NCBI GenBank assembly: GCA_004377185.1
Contig: SOIM01000059.1
Coordinates: forward strand, 120,325-172,349
Source of the DNA: Methanomassiliicoccales archaeon
GTDB taxonomy: Archaea > Thermoplasmatota > Thermoplasmata > RBG-16-68-12 > SOIM01
Direction of reading: 5' to 3'
DNA length: 52,025 bases
This document shows, piece after piece, positions 17,062 through 24,579 of this stretch. The position numbers and the translations under genes were made by a program. The notes beneath the pieces are model-generated. The model was not told the DNA's origin. It did not search any database and was given only the letters and a program-made list of their open reading frames with translations. Within the stretch, counting starts at the first letter, position 1, and every line of letters starts with the position of its first letter.

Positions 17062-18060
17062 CTACTGATGTGGAGGCATTGCGACCTGGGAATCCGTTTT
17101 TTCCCGGTCGGATGGCAACAGTTGTTTGAACTCTATCCCCAGGCTCAACCTGCCCTGATTGACGTAAAGCTTCACCTTCTTGAGATTCGTACGGTAATAT
17201 CCAATTCTTTTCTTCTTTGGCTGCTCCACAACCTTGACCCTGACTCGCCTGAGCAGTCCCAGGTCCTCCATCCTTCTGACCTTCTTGTAACAGGTAACCA
17301 GAGGTATCTTCAACATGGCGCTGATTTGCTGTATGTTCATGGATTGGTTCAAAGTGCTCAACAGGACCTTCTCGTCCTCTTGGTCGAAAGGGATTGCCTC
17401 CAGCTCCTCTGCAACGGTGTCTGTCTCCTTCATCAGGTCCCCGAGGAGCGCGTCAAGGGTGTCAAGGCTACGTCCTTCATCCTCTTCAGAGTCACCTTCA
17501 GCATCTTCCGAGACTTCCACGGACTCGGGTAACCTCTTCCTTTCTCTCTTCTCAACGACCTTCTTTCTATCCTCAAACGGGTAGTGCCTGAACGCCTTTT
17601 CCAAGCAAGATCGGGATTCCTCATGCCTGCCTAGTAGCCTCAGGACGACAGCCCGCTCATACCAAGCATCATGGTGAGAGTCCTCCACTTCCGTGGCTTT
17701 CTCAAAGGCTGCCAGGGCTTCCAAGTTCTTGCCCATCTGCTTCAGAACAACGCCCTTGGCATACCATATCTCTTCGTCGTTCGGCTTTCCTCTGACGGCC
17801 CTGTCATAACAGTCGATGGCCTTCTCGTAGTTCCCCAGTCCTCTGTGGGCCTCACCCTTGACAAAAAGAGCCTTGGGATCGCCTGGATTGATGCCCAGTG
17901 CTTCGTCGCATTGGTCGATCGCCTCTCTGTACCGCTCCATCTCGTTCAGGGTTATGGCCTTCGAAACCCAGTCCAGGCCCTTCCAAGGGCCACCTCGGTA
18001 TTCCTCTTCGCCATTCTCAGAAACGGGAAACTCACTTTCCTCTGGAATCTCTGTGAGCAA
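17062..18060 (-). CDS. TPR protein with C-terminal winged-helix domain (start uncertain, probable frameshift)
   Basis: 332 residues from a TTG at 18060. Residues about 30-170 hold four tetratricopeptide repeats (WVSKAITLNEMERYREAI..., ALFVKGEAHRGLGNYEKAI..., IWYAKGVVLKQMGKNLEAL...). An acidic linker follows, and residues 240-300 look like a winged helix (MNIQQISAMLKIPLVTCYKKVRRMEDLGLLRR). This suggests a DNA-binding regulator with a protein-interaction arm. The reading frame stays open upstream of the TTG with protein-like sequence (TENSKKKAKAEEN...) but has no start codon; an ATG at 18151 in another frame would join it if the C-run at 18134-18138 had four bases. The TATA-like box at 18217-18225 suits the 18151 start. 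Confidence 0.8.
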   Translation of the reverse strand: MLTEIPEESEFPVSENGEEEYRGGPWKGLDWVSKAITLNEMERYREAIDQCDEALGINPGDPKALFVKGEAHRGLGNYEKAIDCYDRAVRGKPNDEEIWYAKGVVLKQMGKNLEALAAFEKATEVEDSHHDAWYERAVVLRLLGRHEESRSCLEKAFRHYPFEDRKKVVEKRERKRLPESVEVSEDAEGDSEEDEGRSLDTLDALLGDLMKETDTVAEELEAIPFDQEDEKVLLSTLNQSMNIQQISAMLKIPLVTCYKKVRRMEDLGLLRRVRVKVVEQPKKKRIGYYRTNLKKVKLYVNQGRLSLGIEFKQLLPSDREKTDSQVAMPPHQ

Positions 18061-18216
18061 GTATTCCAGATCTTTAAGGACGTCCGTATTCTCTTCGGCC
18101 TTTGCTTTCTTCTTGGAGTTCTCCGTATATCTTCCCCCTGTGAGAAGTCATTACGGGACTTGGTCCGTTTCAGTCTCTGACAGGTAGCCTCTTGGCTATG
18201 AAAGTGTTAGCGAACA

Positions 18217-18225
18217 ATTATAAAG
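18217..18225 (-). promoter_or_regulatory. TATA-like box for TPR/winged-helix gene
   Basis: CTTTATAAT on the minus strand. The predicted start near 18195 would leave a 44-base leader to an ATG at 18151 but 135 bases to the TTG at 18060. Confidence 0.45.
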
Positions 18226-18358
18226 GTGTTCTTTTCATTACGACTTCTGATTCTCAAAAGTGATAACAAACCCCAGTTAGGTGAGAAAACAGATTGATAT
18301 CAATGCAGAGGCGGGATTCCAGATAGAGGAGGCTGGTAGGACTCGTGCTCTTCCTGTA

Positions 18359-18661
18359 CTAACCGAACAGAGCTCCAAGTCCCGCAGCGGCTTCCTCTTC
18401 GGAGACTTCCTTCTCTTTCTTCTTCTCTTCCTTCTCTTCCTCCTTTCCCTCGGGTGCTGGTGCAGCGACAACCGGTGCCGCAGGAATCGCTGAGGTAGAA
18501 AGTGCTTCCTCTATGTCCACGCCTTCCAGTGCCGCAGTGAGAGCCTTTATTCTCGTGTCGTCAGGCTTGACTCCGGCTGCGGTGAGCACCTTCTTTATGT
18601 TCGCCTCATTGATTTCCTTCCCGGCGGAATGGAGAACCATCGCGGAATATATGTATTCCAT
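18359..18661 (-). CDS. rpl12: Ribosomal protein L12/P1, acidic stalk protein
   Basis: 100 residues. The N-terminal dimer domain ([19 protein letters not shown]) and a hinge rich in Ala, Pro and Glu end in GLGALFG, the conserved tail that recruits translation GTPases to the ribosome. A clear GGAGGTGA site precedes the ATG. It is the last gene of the spt5-L11-L1-L10-L12 block, 27 bases after rpl10. Confidence 0.97.
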   Translation of the reverse strand: MEYIYSAMVLHSAGKEINEANIKKVLTAAGVKPDDTRIKALTAALEGVDIEEALSTSAIPAAPVVAAPAPEGKEEEKEEKKKEKEVSEEEAAAGLGALFG

Positions 18662-18688
18662 TTGTTCACCTCCCTGTTTTCCGAACAG

Positions 18689-19684
18689 CTAGCCATCCCC
18701 AGAGTCGGCTTCTTTGTCGTTTTCTTTTTCCTTGACTTCTTCTTTCTGTTCTCCCTGGTCTTCTTCTTTCTTCTCTTCAGGTTTCTTCTTTTCCTCTGGC
18801 TCCTTAGGCTCTTCTTCTTCGGGTTCCTCTTCCGGAGCCTCAGGAACCTTTGAAGCCAGTGAGGCCGCCTGGGCATTTGCTTTCTGTATGAGTAGCTTGA
18901 TAGTCTTCTCAGTGGGAATATTCGCATTCATGGCCAGATTCATTGCTTCTGTATTGGCCTTAATGAGAAGTAGCGGAATCGTTTTCGAGCTGGGATAGGC
19001 CATGAAGACCGCCAGGTTCAAAGACTGGGTTGCGGCCTTGTGCAAATCAGTGAGATATGCTTCCTCGTCAATCGCCAGAACGGAGCGATCGTAGAACAGT
19101 CCGTCCTCATATGCTCCTCTCACGTCCAGGCCAACCTCGAGCGGAAAGATCTCCAGTCTGGTAAGTGCGTTGGCGACATCCTTGGATATCTTCTCCCCCT
19201 CCTTCACCAAGACTTTCTCCACCTTTATGACGACCTTTCCACCTTCGATCGCAACTGGTATGCCAGCCTTCTGTAAATCAGCCACTATGGGCCCGGGCTT
19301 GAAAGGTGTGTCCCCAGCTTTGACAATTATGTCGGAGGGTGCCATCTCTCCTCCTTTCGCAGGGGCACTGGTCTTGGTGGACTCCATCTCCTTGAAGAGC
19401 TTGAACGGGTTGATGCTTGCTGTGGCTATCGCGGTCTGCCCATCCACCACCTCTGCGAGCTTGTCTATGCCCTTCCTCTTGGCTGAGGCTTCCTTCAAAG
19501 CGATATTTATCAGCCTGTTCTTGGAGACGACCAGGTCGACCTTGCCACGAAGCTTCTTCCTCATCATCTGAATCTGAGGAGCCGGGATTCCGTCCACCCT
19601 TGTGATAGCAATCACTGGGTTCTCAACGAGAGCACTGACGAGGCTGGCAACGGTATCCTTCTTCTTTTGAGCTACTTCCCGCAT
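18689..19684 (-). CDS. rpl10: Ribosomal protein L10/P0, stalk base
   Basis: 331 residues. The rRNA-binding domain (ITRVDGIPAPQIQMMRKKLRG), the inserted archaeal domain and the helical spine that holds L12/P1 dimers are all recognisable. Archaeal P0 normally ends in a short hydrophobic tail like that of P1 (GLGALFG). Here the last 60 residues are only Glu, Lys and Pro rich and end KEADSGDG, so that tail is missing. The ATG has a GAGGTG ribosome site; the gene starts 9 bases after rpl1. Confidence 0.96.
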   Translation of the reverse strand: MREVAQKKKDTVASLVSALVENPVIAITRVDGIPAPQIQMMRKKLRGKVDLVVSKNRLINIALKEASAKRKGIDKLAEVVDGQTAIATASINPFKLFKEMESTKTSAPAKGGEMAPSDIIVKAGDTPFKPGPIVADLQKAGIPVAIEGGKVVIKVEKVLVKEGEKISKDVANALTRLEIFPLEVGLDVRGAYEDGLFYDRSVLAIDEEAYLTDLHKAATQSLNLAVFMAYPSSKTIPLLLIKANTEAMNLAMNANIPTEKTIKLLIQKANAQAASLASKVPEAPEEEPEEEEPKEPEEKKKPEEKKEEDQGEQKEEVKEKENDKEADSGDG

Positions 19685-19693
19685 CTTGCCACC

Positions 19694-20332
19694 TCACATC
19701 AACCTTATTCCCGGACCCATCGTCGTCTTGAGGTAGACCGAAGCCAGGTTCATCTTTCCCCTCTCCAGTGTCCCGATGACCCTTTTGACGATTTCGTCCA
19801 CGTTCTCTGCCAGGTCCTCGATCTTCATGCTCTTCATTCCCACGGAAGCATGGAACGTCCTCTTGTCCCTGCTTCTCAGCCTGACGGTATTCCTCAGTCC
19901 GCTGATAATCGGACCAGGATCCGCCCCTGGAGGAATGGGTCTGGGCATCTTTCCTCTCGGTGCGAGCACGATTCCGAGCCTCTTACCGATGACGGGCATC
20001 AACGGGGCCTCTGCGACAAAGAAATCGTACGTGTTCGCAATCTTCTTCGCCTTCTTCTTGTCGTCGGCCAGGTCCTCCAGGTCTTCGGGTTGGATCACCA
20101 AATCGGCGACCTTCTTTGCTTTGAGCGCCAGTTCCGCACTTCCGAAAACAGCAACCTTGACATCCTTTCCCCTTCCCTTTGGAAGGAGCACTGCGAGCTC
20201 CACCCTGTTCTTGGGAACGGACAAATCAACATCCTTGAGATTGAAGGCTATGTCCACGCTTTCCTCAAAATTCCTATTCTTGGAAGCTTCAACAGCCTTT
20301 TTCAATGTTTCAATAGTATTGGTATCGGCCAA
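19694..20332 (-). CDS. rpl1: Ribosomal protein L1
   Basis: 212 residues; forms the L1 stalk near the ribosomal E site and in several organisms represses its own mRNA. Family sequence is clear (LAPRGKMPRPIPPGAD, GMKSMKIEDLAENVDE). The start is a TTG at 20332 preceded by a strong AGGAGG seven bases away; no ATG fits. It has its own TATA-like box at 20400-20409 and a hairpin-forming leader (20345-20373) that touches the ribosome binding site, so autoregulation is plausible. Confidence 0.96.
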   Translation of the reverse strand: MADTNTIETLKKAVEASKNRNFEESVDIAFNLKDVDLSVPKNRVELAVLLPKGRGKDVKVAVFGSAELALKAKKVADLVIQPEDLEDLADDKKKAKKIANTYDFFVAEAPLMPVIGKRLGIVLAPRGKMPRPIPPGADPGPIISGLRNTVRLRSRDKRTFHASVGMKSMKIEDLAENVDEIVKRVIGTLERGKMNLASVYLKTTMGPGIRLM

Positions 20333-20344
20333 TGCGATTCCTCC

Positions 20345-20373
20345 TGTAGTGCTAGCGGCTTTCGCCTCCTACA
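20345..20373 (-). promoter_or_regulatory. Leader hairpin next to rpl1 ribosome binding site
   Basis: In the transcript, UGUAG and CUACA pair around an inner GGC-GAAA-GCC tetraloop stem, separated by an asymmetric internal loop of 2 and 7 bases. The last CUACA runs straight into AGGAGG. Two short helices joined by an asymmetric loop is the general form of known L1 targets in rRNA and mRNA, so this is a candidate L1 feedback site; sequence-level agreement was not tested. Confidence 0.4.
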
Positions 20374-20399
20374 TGGGGAGTGGACCAATGCCACAAGCC

Positions 20400-20409
20400 A
20401 TTTATAAAC
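20400..20409 (-). promoter_or_regulatory. TATA box for rpl1-rpl10-rpl12
   Basis: AGTTTATAAA on the minus strand, in the only wide gap (97 bases) of the ribosomal block, with predicted start near 20379. It suggests that rpl1, rpl10 and rpl12 can be transcribed separately from rpl11. Confidence 0.5.
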
Positions 20410-20429
20410 TTTTGGAAGAGCCCCAACGT

Positions 20430-20912
20430 CTAATCCGGAGGTATTATTCCGTCATATCGGCCGCTTCTCAGCTCTTCTTGGGTTTCCTTAGCGGTCTTTC
20501 CCTCTATCGTCACGCCCATAGAGACGCAGGCACCTGCAACCTCCATCATCCTGTCCTTTTTCGTTTTCCCGAGCATGGAATCCTTCTTCATATCCGATAT
20601 CTTCATCACCTGTTCTATCTCGAGGTTTCCGACTTTCTTCCGAAGGGCATCTCCAGATCCCTTCTCGATTCCCAGCTCCTTCATGATCAACGCGGATGTG
20701 GGTGGGGTTCCAACCTCCAACTCGTAGCTCTTGGTCTTCGTATCAACCGTGAGTTTGATCGGGACTTTCATCCCCTCGAAGTGCTTGGTCTTCTCGTTTA
20801 TGAAACTGATCACTTCGCCGATGTTCACACCCAGCGGACCCAGGGTGGGACCCAATGGCGGTCCAGCGGTGACCTTGCCTGCATCAACAAGCATTTCCAG
20901 AACTTCTGCCAT
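20430..20912 (-). CDS. rpl11: Ribosomal protein L11
   Basis: 160 residues. The N-terminal AGPPLGPTLGPLGVNI is diagnostic of L11, which binds the GTPase-centre rRNA. The C-terminal half holds the rRNA-binding domain (KTKKDRMMEVAGACVSMGV). The ATG at 20912 has AAGGAGG 10 bases upstream, overlapping the end of spt5, with 2 bases between the genes. Confidence 0.97.
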   Translation of the reverse strand: MAEVLEMLVDAGKVTAGPPLGPTLGPLGVNIGEVISFINEKTKHFEGMKVPIKLTVDTKTKSYELEVGTPPTSALIMKELGIEKGSGDALRKKVGNLEIEQVMKISDMKKDSMLGKTKKDRMMEVAGACVSMGVTIEGKTAKETQEELRSGRYDGIIPPD

Positions 20913-20914
20913 CG

Positions 20915-21817
20915 CTAACTTTCCTCCTTCTCCAGAACCCTCACATGGTCTCCTCGTATGGTAACGGGAATGGGAACCATGGATTCGAAGAGCTCGACGG
21001 TAATCTCCTCCTTGCTTTCGTCAATGTGCTGGACCCTGGCCTTCTCTCCCTTGAACGGCCCGGCCACCAGCTCAACGATATCTCCCTCCATCACGCCCGA
21101 TACCAAGGGTTTAGGTGTGAGAAAGTGATCTATTTCCTTGAAGGTGGTCTCTCCTTTCACCACAGTTCTGGCTCTTCTTATCCCCTTCACTATCTGCTCC
21201 AAATAATCCGGGTTTATCGATTCGACCAGAACATATCCTCTCAACGTTGCGGGAGACAGCACTGAGAATATGCCTGTCTCCGCACGCTTTGCTCTGCTTG
21301 CAATCATGTCCGCGACCGACCTTTCGTGACCGATTGATGTCTTGACTGCGAGTATGGACTGCCTCACGGCTGTCAACAGAGTGACTGTCTCCGACACCAC
21401 TGGATCGCCCAAAGAGCTCACAATGAAAACAATGCTGGACCTAGATCCGTACCTCGGATTCCTTGGCGCCACCACTTTCACAGTGATAGGGTTGGTCTTT
21501 CCCTTGGGCACTGACACTTCTTTCTCGGTCATGCCGGTCATGGTGACGTCCCAGACCTCCTTCCCGACACCTGTCACGCTGATGGACCACTCCAGTATTC
21601 CTTCTTCTTCCTCCGAGAAAATCAAATCCAGCTTTATACGATAGGTGTCGTCAAATTCCCCTGTGTTCTCCAGCTTTAGATTGTATACCGTGTCAGCACC
21701 TGATGCGAGCGTCCTTTGAATCTCGTCATGCGTGACAGACAGGCCATAGCCTCGCGGTGAGGGTTTCTCCTCCTTCTTCTCTTCCTCTTTCTCTTCCTCA
21801 GGTTTGAATACTTCCAA
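20915..21817 (-). CDS. spt5: Transcription elongation factor Spt5/NusG with extra N-terminal beta domain
   Basis: 300 residues, about twice the usual archaeal Spt5. Residues 150-240 form the NGN domain that binds RNA polymerase (LAVKTSIGHERSVADMIAS, GYVLVESINPDYLEQIV). Residues 248-298 form the KOW domain (GDIVELVAGPFKGEKARV). Before these, residues 1-20 are acidic/basic and about 22-140 form a beta-rich domain (SGADTVYNLKLENTGEFDDT) that looks like the Ig-like folds of extracellular proteins. The start is a TTG at 21817 with GGGGAGGA seven bases before it. It lies between secE and rpl11, the classic location, so orthology is firm even though the N-domain is odd. Confidence 0.93.
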   Translation of the reverse strand: MEVFKPEEEKEEEKKEEKPSPRGYGLSVTHDEIQRTLASGADTVYNLKLENTGEFDDTYRIKLDLIFSEEEEGILEWSISVTGVGKEVWDVTMTGMTEKEVSVPKGKTNPITVKVVAPRNPRYGSRSSIVFIVSSLGDPVVSETVTLLTAVRQSILAVKTSIGHERSVADMIASRAKRAETGIFSVLSPATLRGYVLVESINPDYLEQIVKGIRRARTVVKGETTFKEIDHFLTPKPLVSGVMEGDIVELVAGPFKGEKARVQHIDESKEEITVELFESMVPIPVTIRGDHVRVLEKEES

Positions 21818-21831
21818 TCAAAAATCCTCCC

Positions 21832-22071
21832 CTACGGCATGATAGTACCAAGCAAATCAGGGATGAGCACGCTCATTATGAGATATATGCCAAAACCCAG
21901 AAGTCCGATCAATAACAAGCCTATTCCAACCAGCTGGAGTGTTCGAATGTATTCCTCCGGTTCGGGTTTTCTTGCCATGCGCAAGACCTGCCCGTATTTT
22001 CCCCTGCCAATGCGTCTGGCCTTCTCCTGGATTTTCCTCTGAACCTTCCAAGATTTCCGTACTATGTCCAT
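21832..22071 (-). CDS. secE: Preprotein translocase subunit SecE (Sec61 gamma)
   Basis: 79 residues: a basic amphipathic N-terminus (IVRKSWKVQRKIQEKARRIG), the family's KPEPEEYIRT turn, and one C-terminal membrane helix (LVGIGLLLIGLLGFGIYLI). SecE clamps the SecY channel. It begins 9 bases after ftsZ and ends 14 bases before spt5. Confidence 0.95.
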   Translation of the reverse strand: MDIVRKSWKVQRKIQEKARRIGRGKYGQVLRMARKPEPEEYIRTLQLVGIGLLLIGLLGFGIYLIMSVLIPDLLGTIMP

Positions 22072-22080
22072 CTCTCAACC

Positions 22081-23193
22081 TCAGTGAACGATATCGACTC
22101 CCGTCTCTTCCGCCCTTCTGATCTGCCCAGGACCAAATATCTGTTTCGATTTCACTCCCGTAACGATCAACATTACCCTCATGCGCTCTTCCAGAGAGGG
22201 ATCCACAACCGCCCCCCAGATTATCCTGGCATTTGGGTTTATCCTGTCTTGCAGGATCTCGGCAACCTTCTCCGCTTCTCCCACCGTCATGTCGTTTCCG
22301 CCGGTCACGTTCACCAAGGCACCCGATGCGGCAGAGATGTCAACATCAACCAGAGGCGAGTTTATCGCAGATTCGATGGCCTCCTCGGCCCTCATGTCCA
22401 AATCACTGCTCTCGCCCAGTCCTATCATCGCGACACCACCGCCTTTCATAACGGTCTTGATGTCGTTGAAATCCAGATTGACCAGACCGGGTTTGGTGAT
22501 TATCTCAGTAACACCCTTGATCGCTCGCATGAGCACTTCGTCCGCAACCTTGAACGCAGCATTCAAGGAGAGCCTGGGAACGAGTTCGACAAGCTTGTCG
22601 TTCGGAATCACAATGACAGTGTCCGTGAACTTCCTGAGCTTCTCCAGCCCATACTCAGCGTTCTCAGCTCGGATGGCCCCCTCGGCATGGAACGGCAGGG
22701 TACAGATTGCAATGGTCAGCGCCCCCATCTCTCTCGCCAGGCTTGCGATGTAGGGAGCCCCGCCTGTTCCGGTTCCACCACCCAAACCACATGTGATGAA
22801 AACCATGTCGCCACCCTGCAGAAGAGCTCTCAGCTCTTCCTCGGCCTCTCTGGCGGCCTCCTCTCCAATCTGAGGCAACGCACCTGCACCGAGGCCTCTC
22901 GTACTTCTCTTCCCCAGCAATATCTTCTGAGGCGCCCTCACCATAAGTAGGTGCTGAGCATCGGTGTTGGTAGCGCATAGCTCGGCTCCAAGAATACCAG
23001 CCTCAACGATTCGATCAATCGTGTTCGACCCGGCCCCTCCCACACCCACAATCTTGATGTTCGTCTCCAGGCCAGCCAAGACCCTTTCCAGGTCGGCATC
23101 GTCCGCACTGTAGCCGCCCACCTCAGTGGGTGATCTCCGTACTTCAGTCTCTCCCTTCGCACGGGACAGAACCTCTTCAACTATGGACTTCAT
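22081..23193 (-). CDS. ftsZ: Cell division GTPase FtsZ (paralogue adjacent to secE)
   Basis: 370 residues from ATG 23193. The GTP-binding signature GGGTGTGG and the T7-loop synergy motif NLDFNDIK are both intact, so a polymer-forming, GTP-hydrolysing protein is expected. The N-terminus (MKSIVEE) is shared with the neighbouring paralogue, and the C-terminal end (RRAEETGVDIVH) is short. A TATA-like box lies at 23291-23300 on this strand. Location before secE and spt5 matches the common archaeal ftsZ-secE-spt5 order. FtsZ1 or FtsZ2 class should be set by phylogeny. Confidence 0.96.
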   Translation of the reverse strand: MKSIVEEVLSRAKGETEVRRSPTEVGGYSADDADLERVLAGLETNIKIVGVGGAGSNTIDRIVEAGILGAELCATNTDAQHLLMVRAPQKILLGKRSTRGLGAGALPQIGEEAAREAEEELRALLQGGDMVFITCGLGGGTGTGGAPYIASLAREMGALTIAICTLPFHAEGAIRAENAEYGLEKLRKFTDTVIVIPNDKLVELVPRLSLNAAFKVADEVLMRAIKGVTEIITKPGLVNLDFNDIKTVMKGGGVAMIGLGESSDLDMRAEEAIESAINSPLVDVDISAASGALVNVTGGNDMTVGEAEKVAEILQDRINPNARIIWGAVVDPSLEERMRVMLIVTGVKSKQIFGPGQIRRAEETGVDIVH

Positions 23194-23290
23194 CACTCAT
23201 CCTCTCCAGGCATGATGATGTTTCTATCAAACCTAACCGTTTTGACCTGTCAGAAAGGTTTGCACCAGGCTAAAGTTAATACTATTCACT

Positions 23291-23300
23291 TTTAAATAGT
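23291..23300 (-). promoter_or_regulatory. TATA box for ftsZ-secE-spt5 unit
   Basis: ACTATTTAAA on the minus strand in the 161-base gap between the ftsZ genes; predicted start near 23270, giving a leader of about 77 bases. Confidence 0.5.
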
Positions 23301-23354
23301 TTCGGTTGCGACCAATCAACCCAGCAGTCCATGGATTGGAACTCTGACAACGAA

Positions 23355-24476
23355 CTAGCGAACCATCTCTACCTCGGTCCGTTTCCTTTCAATTGCAGAG
23401 GTGTGACCGACTATCTGCCTGGACGTTACGCCTGTGGCGACGACCATGACACGTATCTTGTTCTCCATCGTCGGGTCCACTGTTGCGCCCCAGATGATCC
23501 TTGCATTCCCGCTCACTTTGGTCTGGAGCACCTCGGCCACCTTTTCCGCCTCCGAGACGGACATGTCTTCTCCGCCCACAACGTTAACCAAAATGCCGTT
23601 CGCACTACTAATGTCTACATCCAAAAGCGGAGAGTTTATCGCTTCGTTGATTGCTTCCAGCGCTCTCTCTCCGGGAGGGGCTTCGGACTCGCCGAGACCT
23701 ATCATCGCGACGCCAGCACCCTTCATTATCGTCTTGAAGTCATTGAAATCGAGATTGATCAGACCGGGCTTGGAAACCACTTCGGTCAATCCTTTTATTG
23801 ACCTCATAAGGACCTCGTCCGCCACGCGAAACGCGGTGTTGATTGGCAATCTGGGATAGAGCTCGATCAGTTTGTCGTTCGGTATGCAGATCACAGTGTC
23901 CGCAGTCTTTCTAAGCCTCTCCAATCCCCACTCGGCATTCTCCATCCTCATCCTACCCTCGCCTCTGAAGGGAAGAGTGACCAACGCAACCACAAGGGCA
24001 CCAGAATCCTTTGCGACCTTCGATATCACTCCTACTCCACCTGTACCAGTTCCACCGCCCAATCCGCAAGTGACGAAGACAACATCAGAACCACTAAGAG
24101 ACTTCTCCAACTCCTCCTTCGCCTCCCGTGCGGCTTCCTCACCGATCATGGGCATGGCTCCAGCTCCCAACCCTCGGGTGCACCTTCTGCCCAAGAGGAT
24201 TTTCCTTGGTGCGCGGATTGAAAGTAAGTGTTGGGCGTCAGTATTGGTAGCGAAAAGCTCAGCACCCGTGATGCCTTCCTCGGCAATTCTGGAAATGGTG
24301 TTGCATCCACCACCACCGCATCCAACAATCCTTATGCTCGTCTTTAACTTGGAAAGAATCTCCCTGAGCTCCGAATCAACTTTCGTGTCTCTGACAGGAA
24401 CATGTATTTCAGGGGGCTCCTCGTGCGCCTCAAACGCCTTGTGTCTCGCCAGTGCCTCTTCTACTATCGACTTCAT
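23355..24476 (-). CDS. ftsZ: Cell division GTPase FtsZ (upstream paralogue)
   Basis: 373 residues with GGGTGTGG and NLDFNDFK intact, about half identical by eye to the FtsZ encoded just downstream. Differences include a cysteine-containing P-loop region (VGCGGGGCNT instead of VGVGGAGSNT) and a different tail (AIERKRTEVEMVR). Both keep every GTPase motif, so neither looks like a pseudogene. TATA-like AAATTTTATA at 24541-24550 on this strand serves it, while a separate TATA lies between the two genes. Confidence 0.96.
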   Translation of the reverse strand: MKSIVEEALARHKAFEAHEEPPEIHVPVRDTKVDSELREILSKLKTSIRIVGCGGGGCNTISRIAEEGITGAELFATNTDAQHLLSIRAPRKILLGRRCTRGLGAGAMPMIGEEAAREAKEELEKSLSGSDVVFVTCGLGGGTGTGGVGVISKVAKDSGALVVALVTLPFRGEGRMRMENAEWGLERLRKTADTVICIPNDKLIELYPRLPINTAFRVADEVLMRSIKGLTEVVSKPGLINLDFNDFKTIMKGAGVAMIGLGESEAPPGERALEAINEAINSPLLDVDISSANGILVNVVGGEDMSVSEAEKVAEVLQTKVSGNARIIWGATVDPTMENKIRVMVVATGVTSRQIVGHTSAIERKRTEVEMVR

Positions 24477-24540
24477 GATCTCACCTCAAAACTCCACATT
24501 GACCCATCCCATGAGCGCATAGTGGATATATACCATTGGA

Positions 24541-24550
24541 TATAAAATTT
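24541..24550 (-). promoter_or_regulatory. TATA box for upstream ftsZ
   Basis: AAATTTTATA on the minus strand, predicted start near 24519, 43 bases before the ATG. Confidence 0.45.
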
Positions 24551-24579
24551 GTTGCGATTGGGTCTTGAAATTGCGAGAG

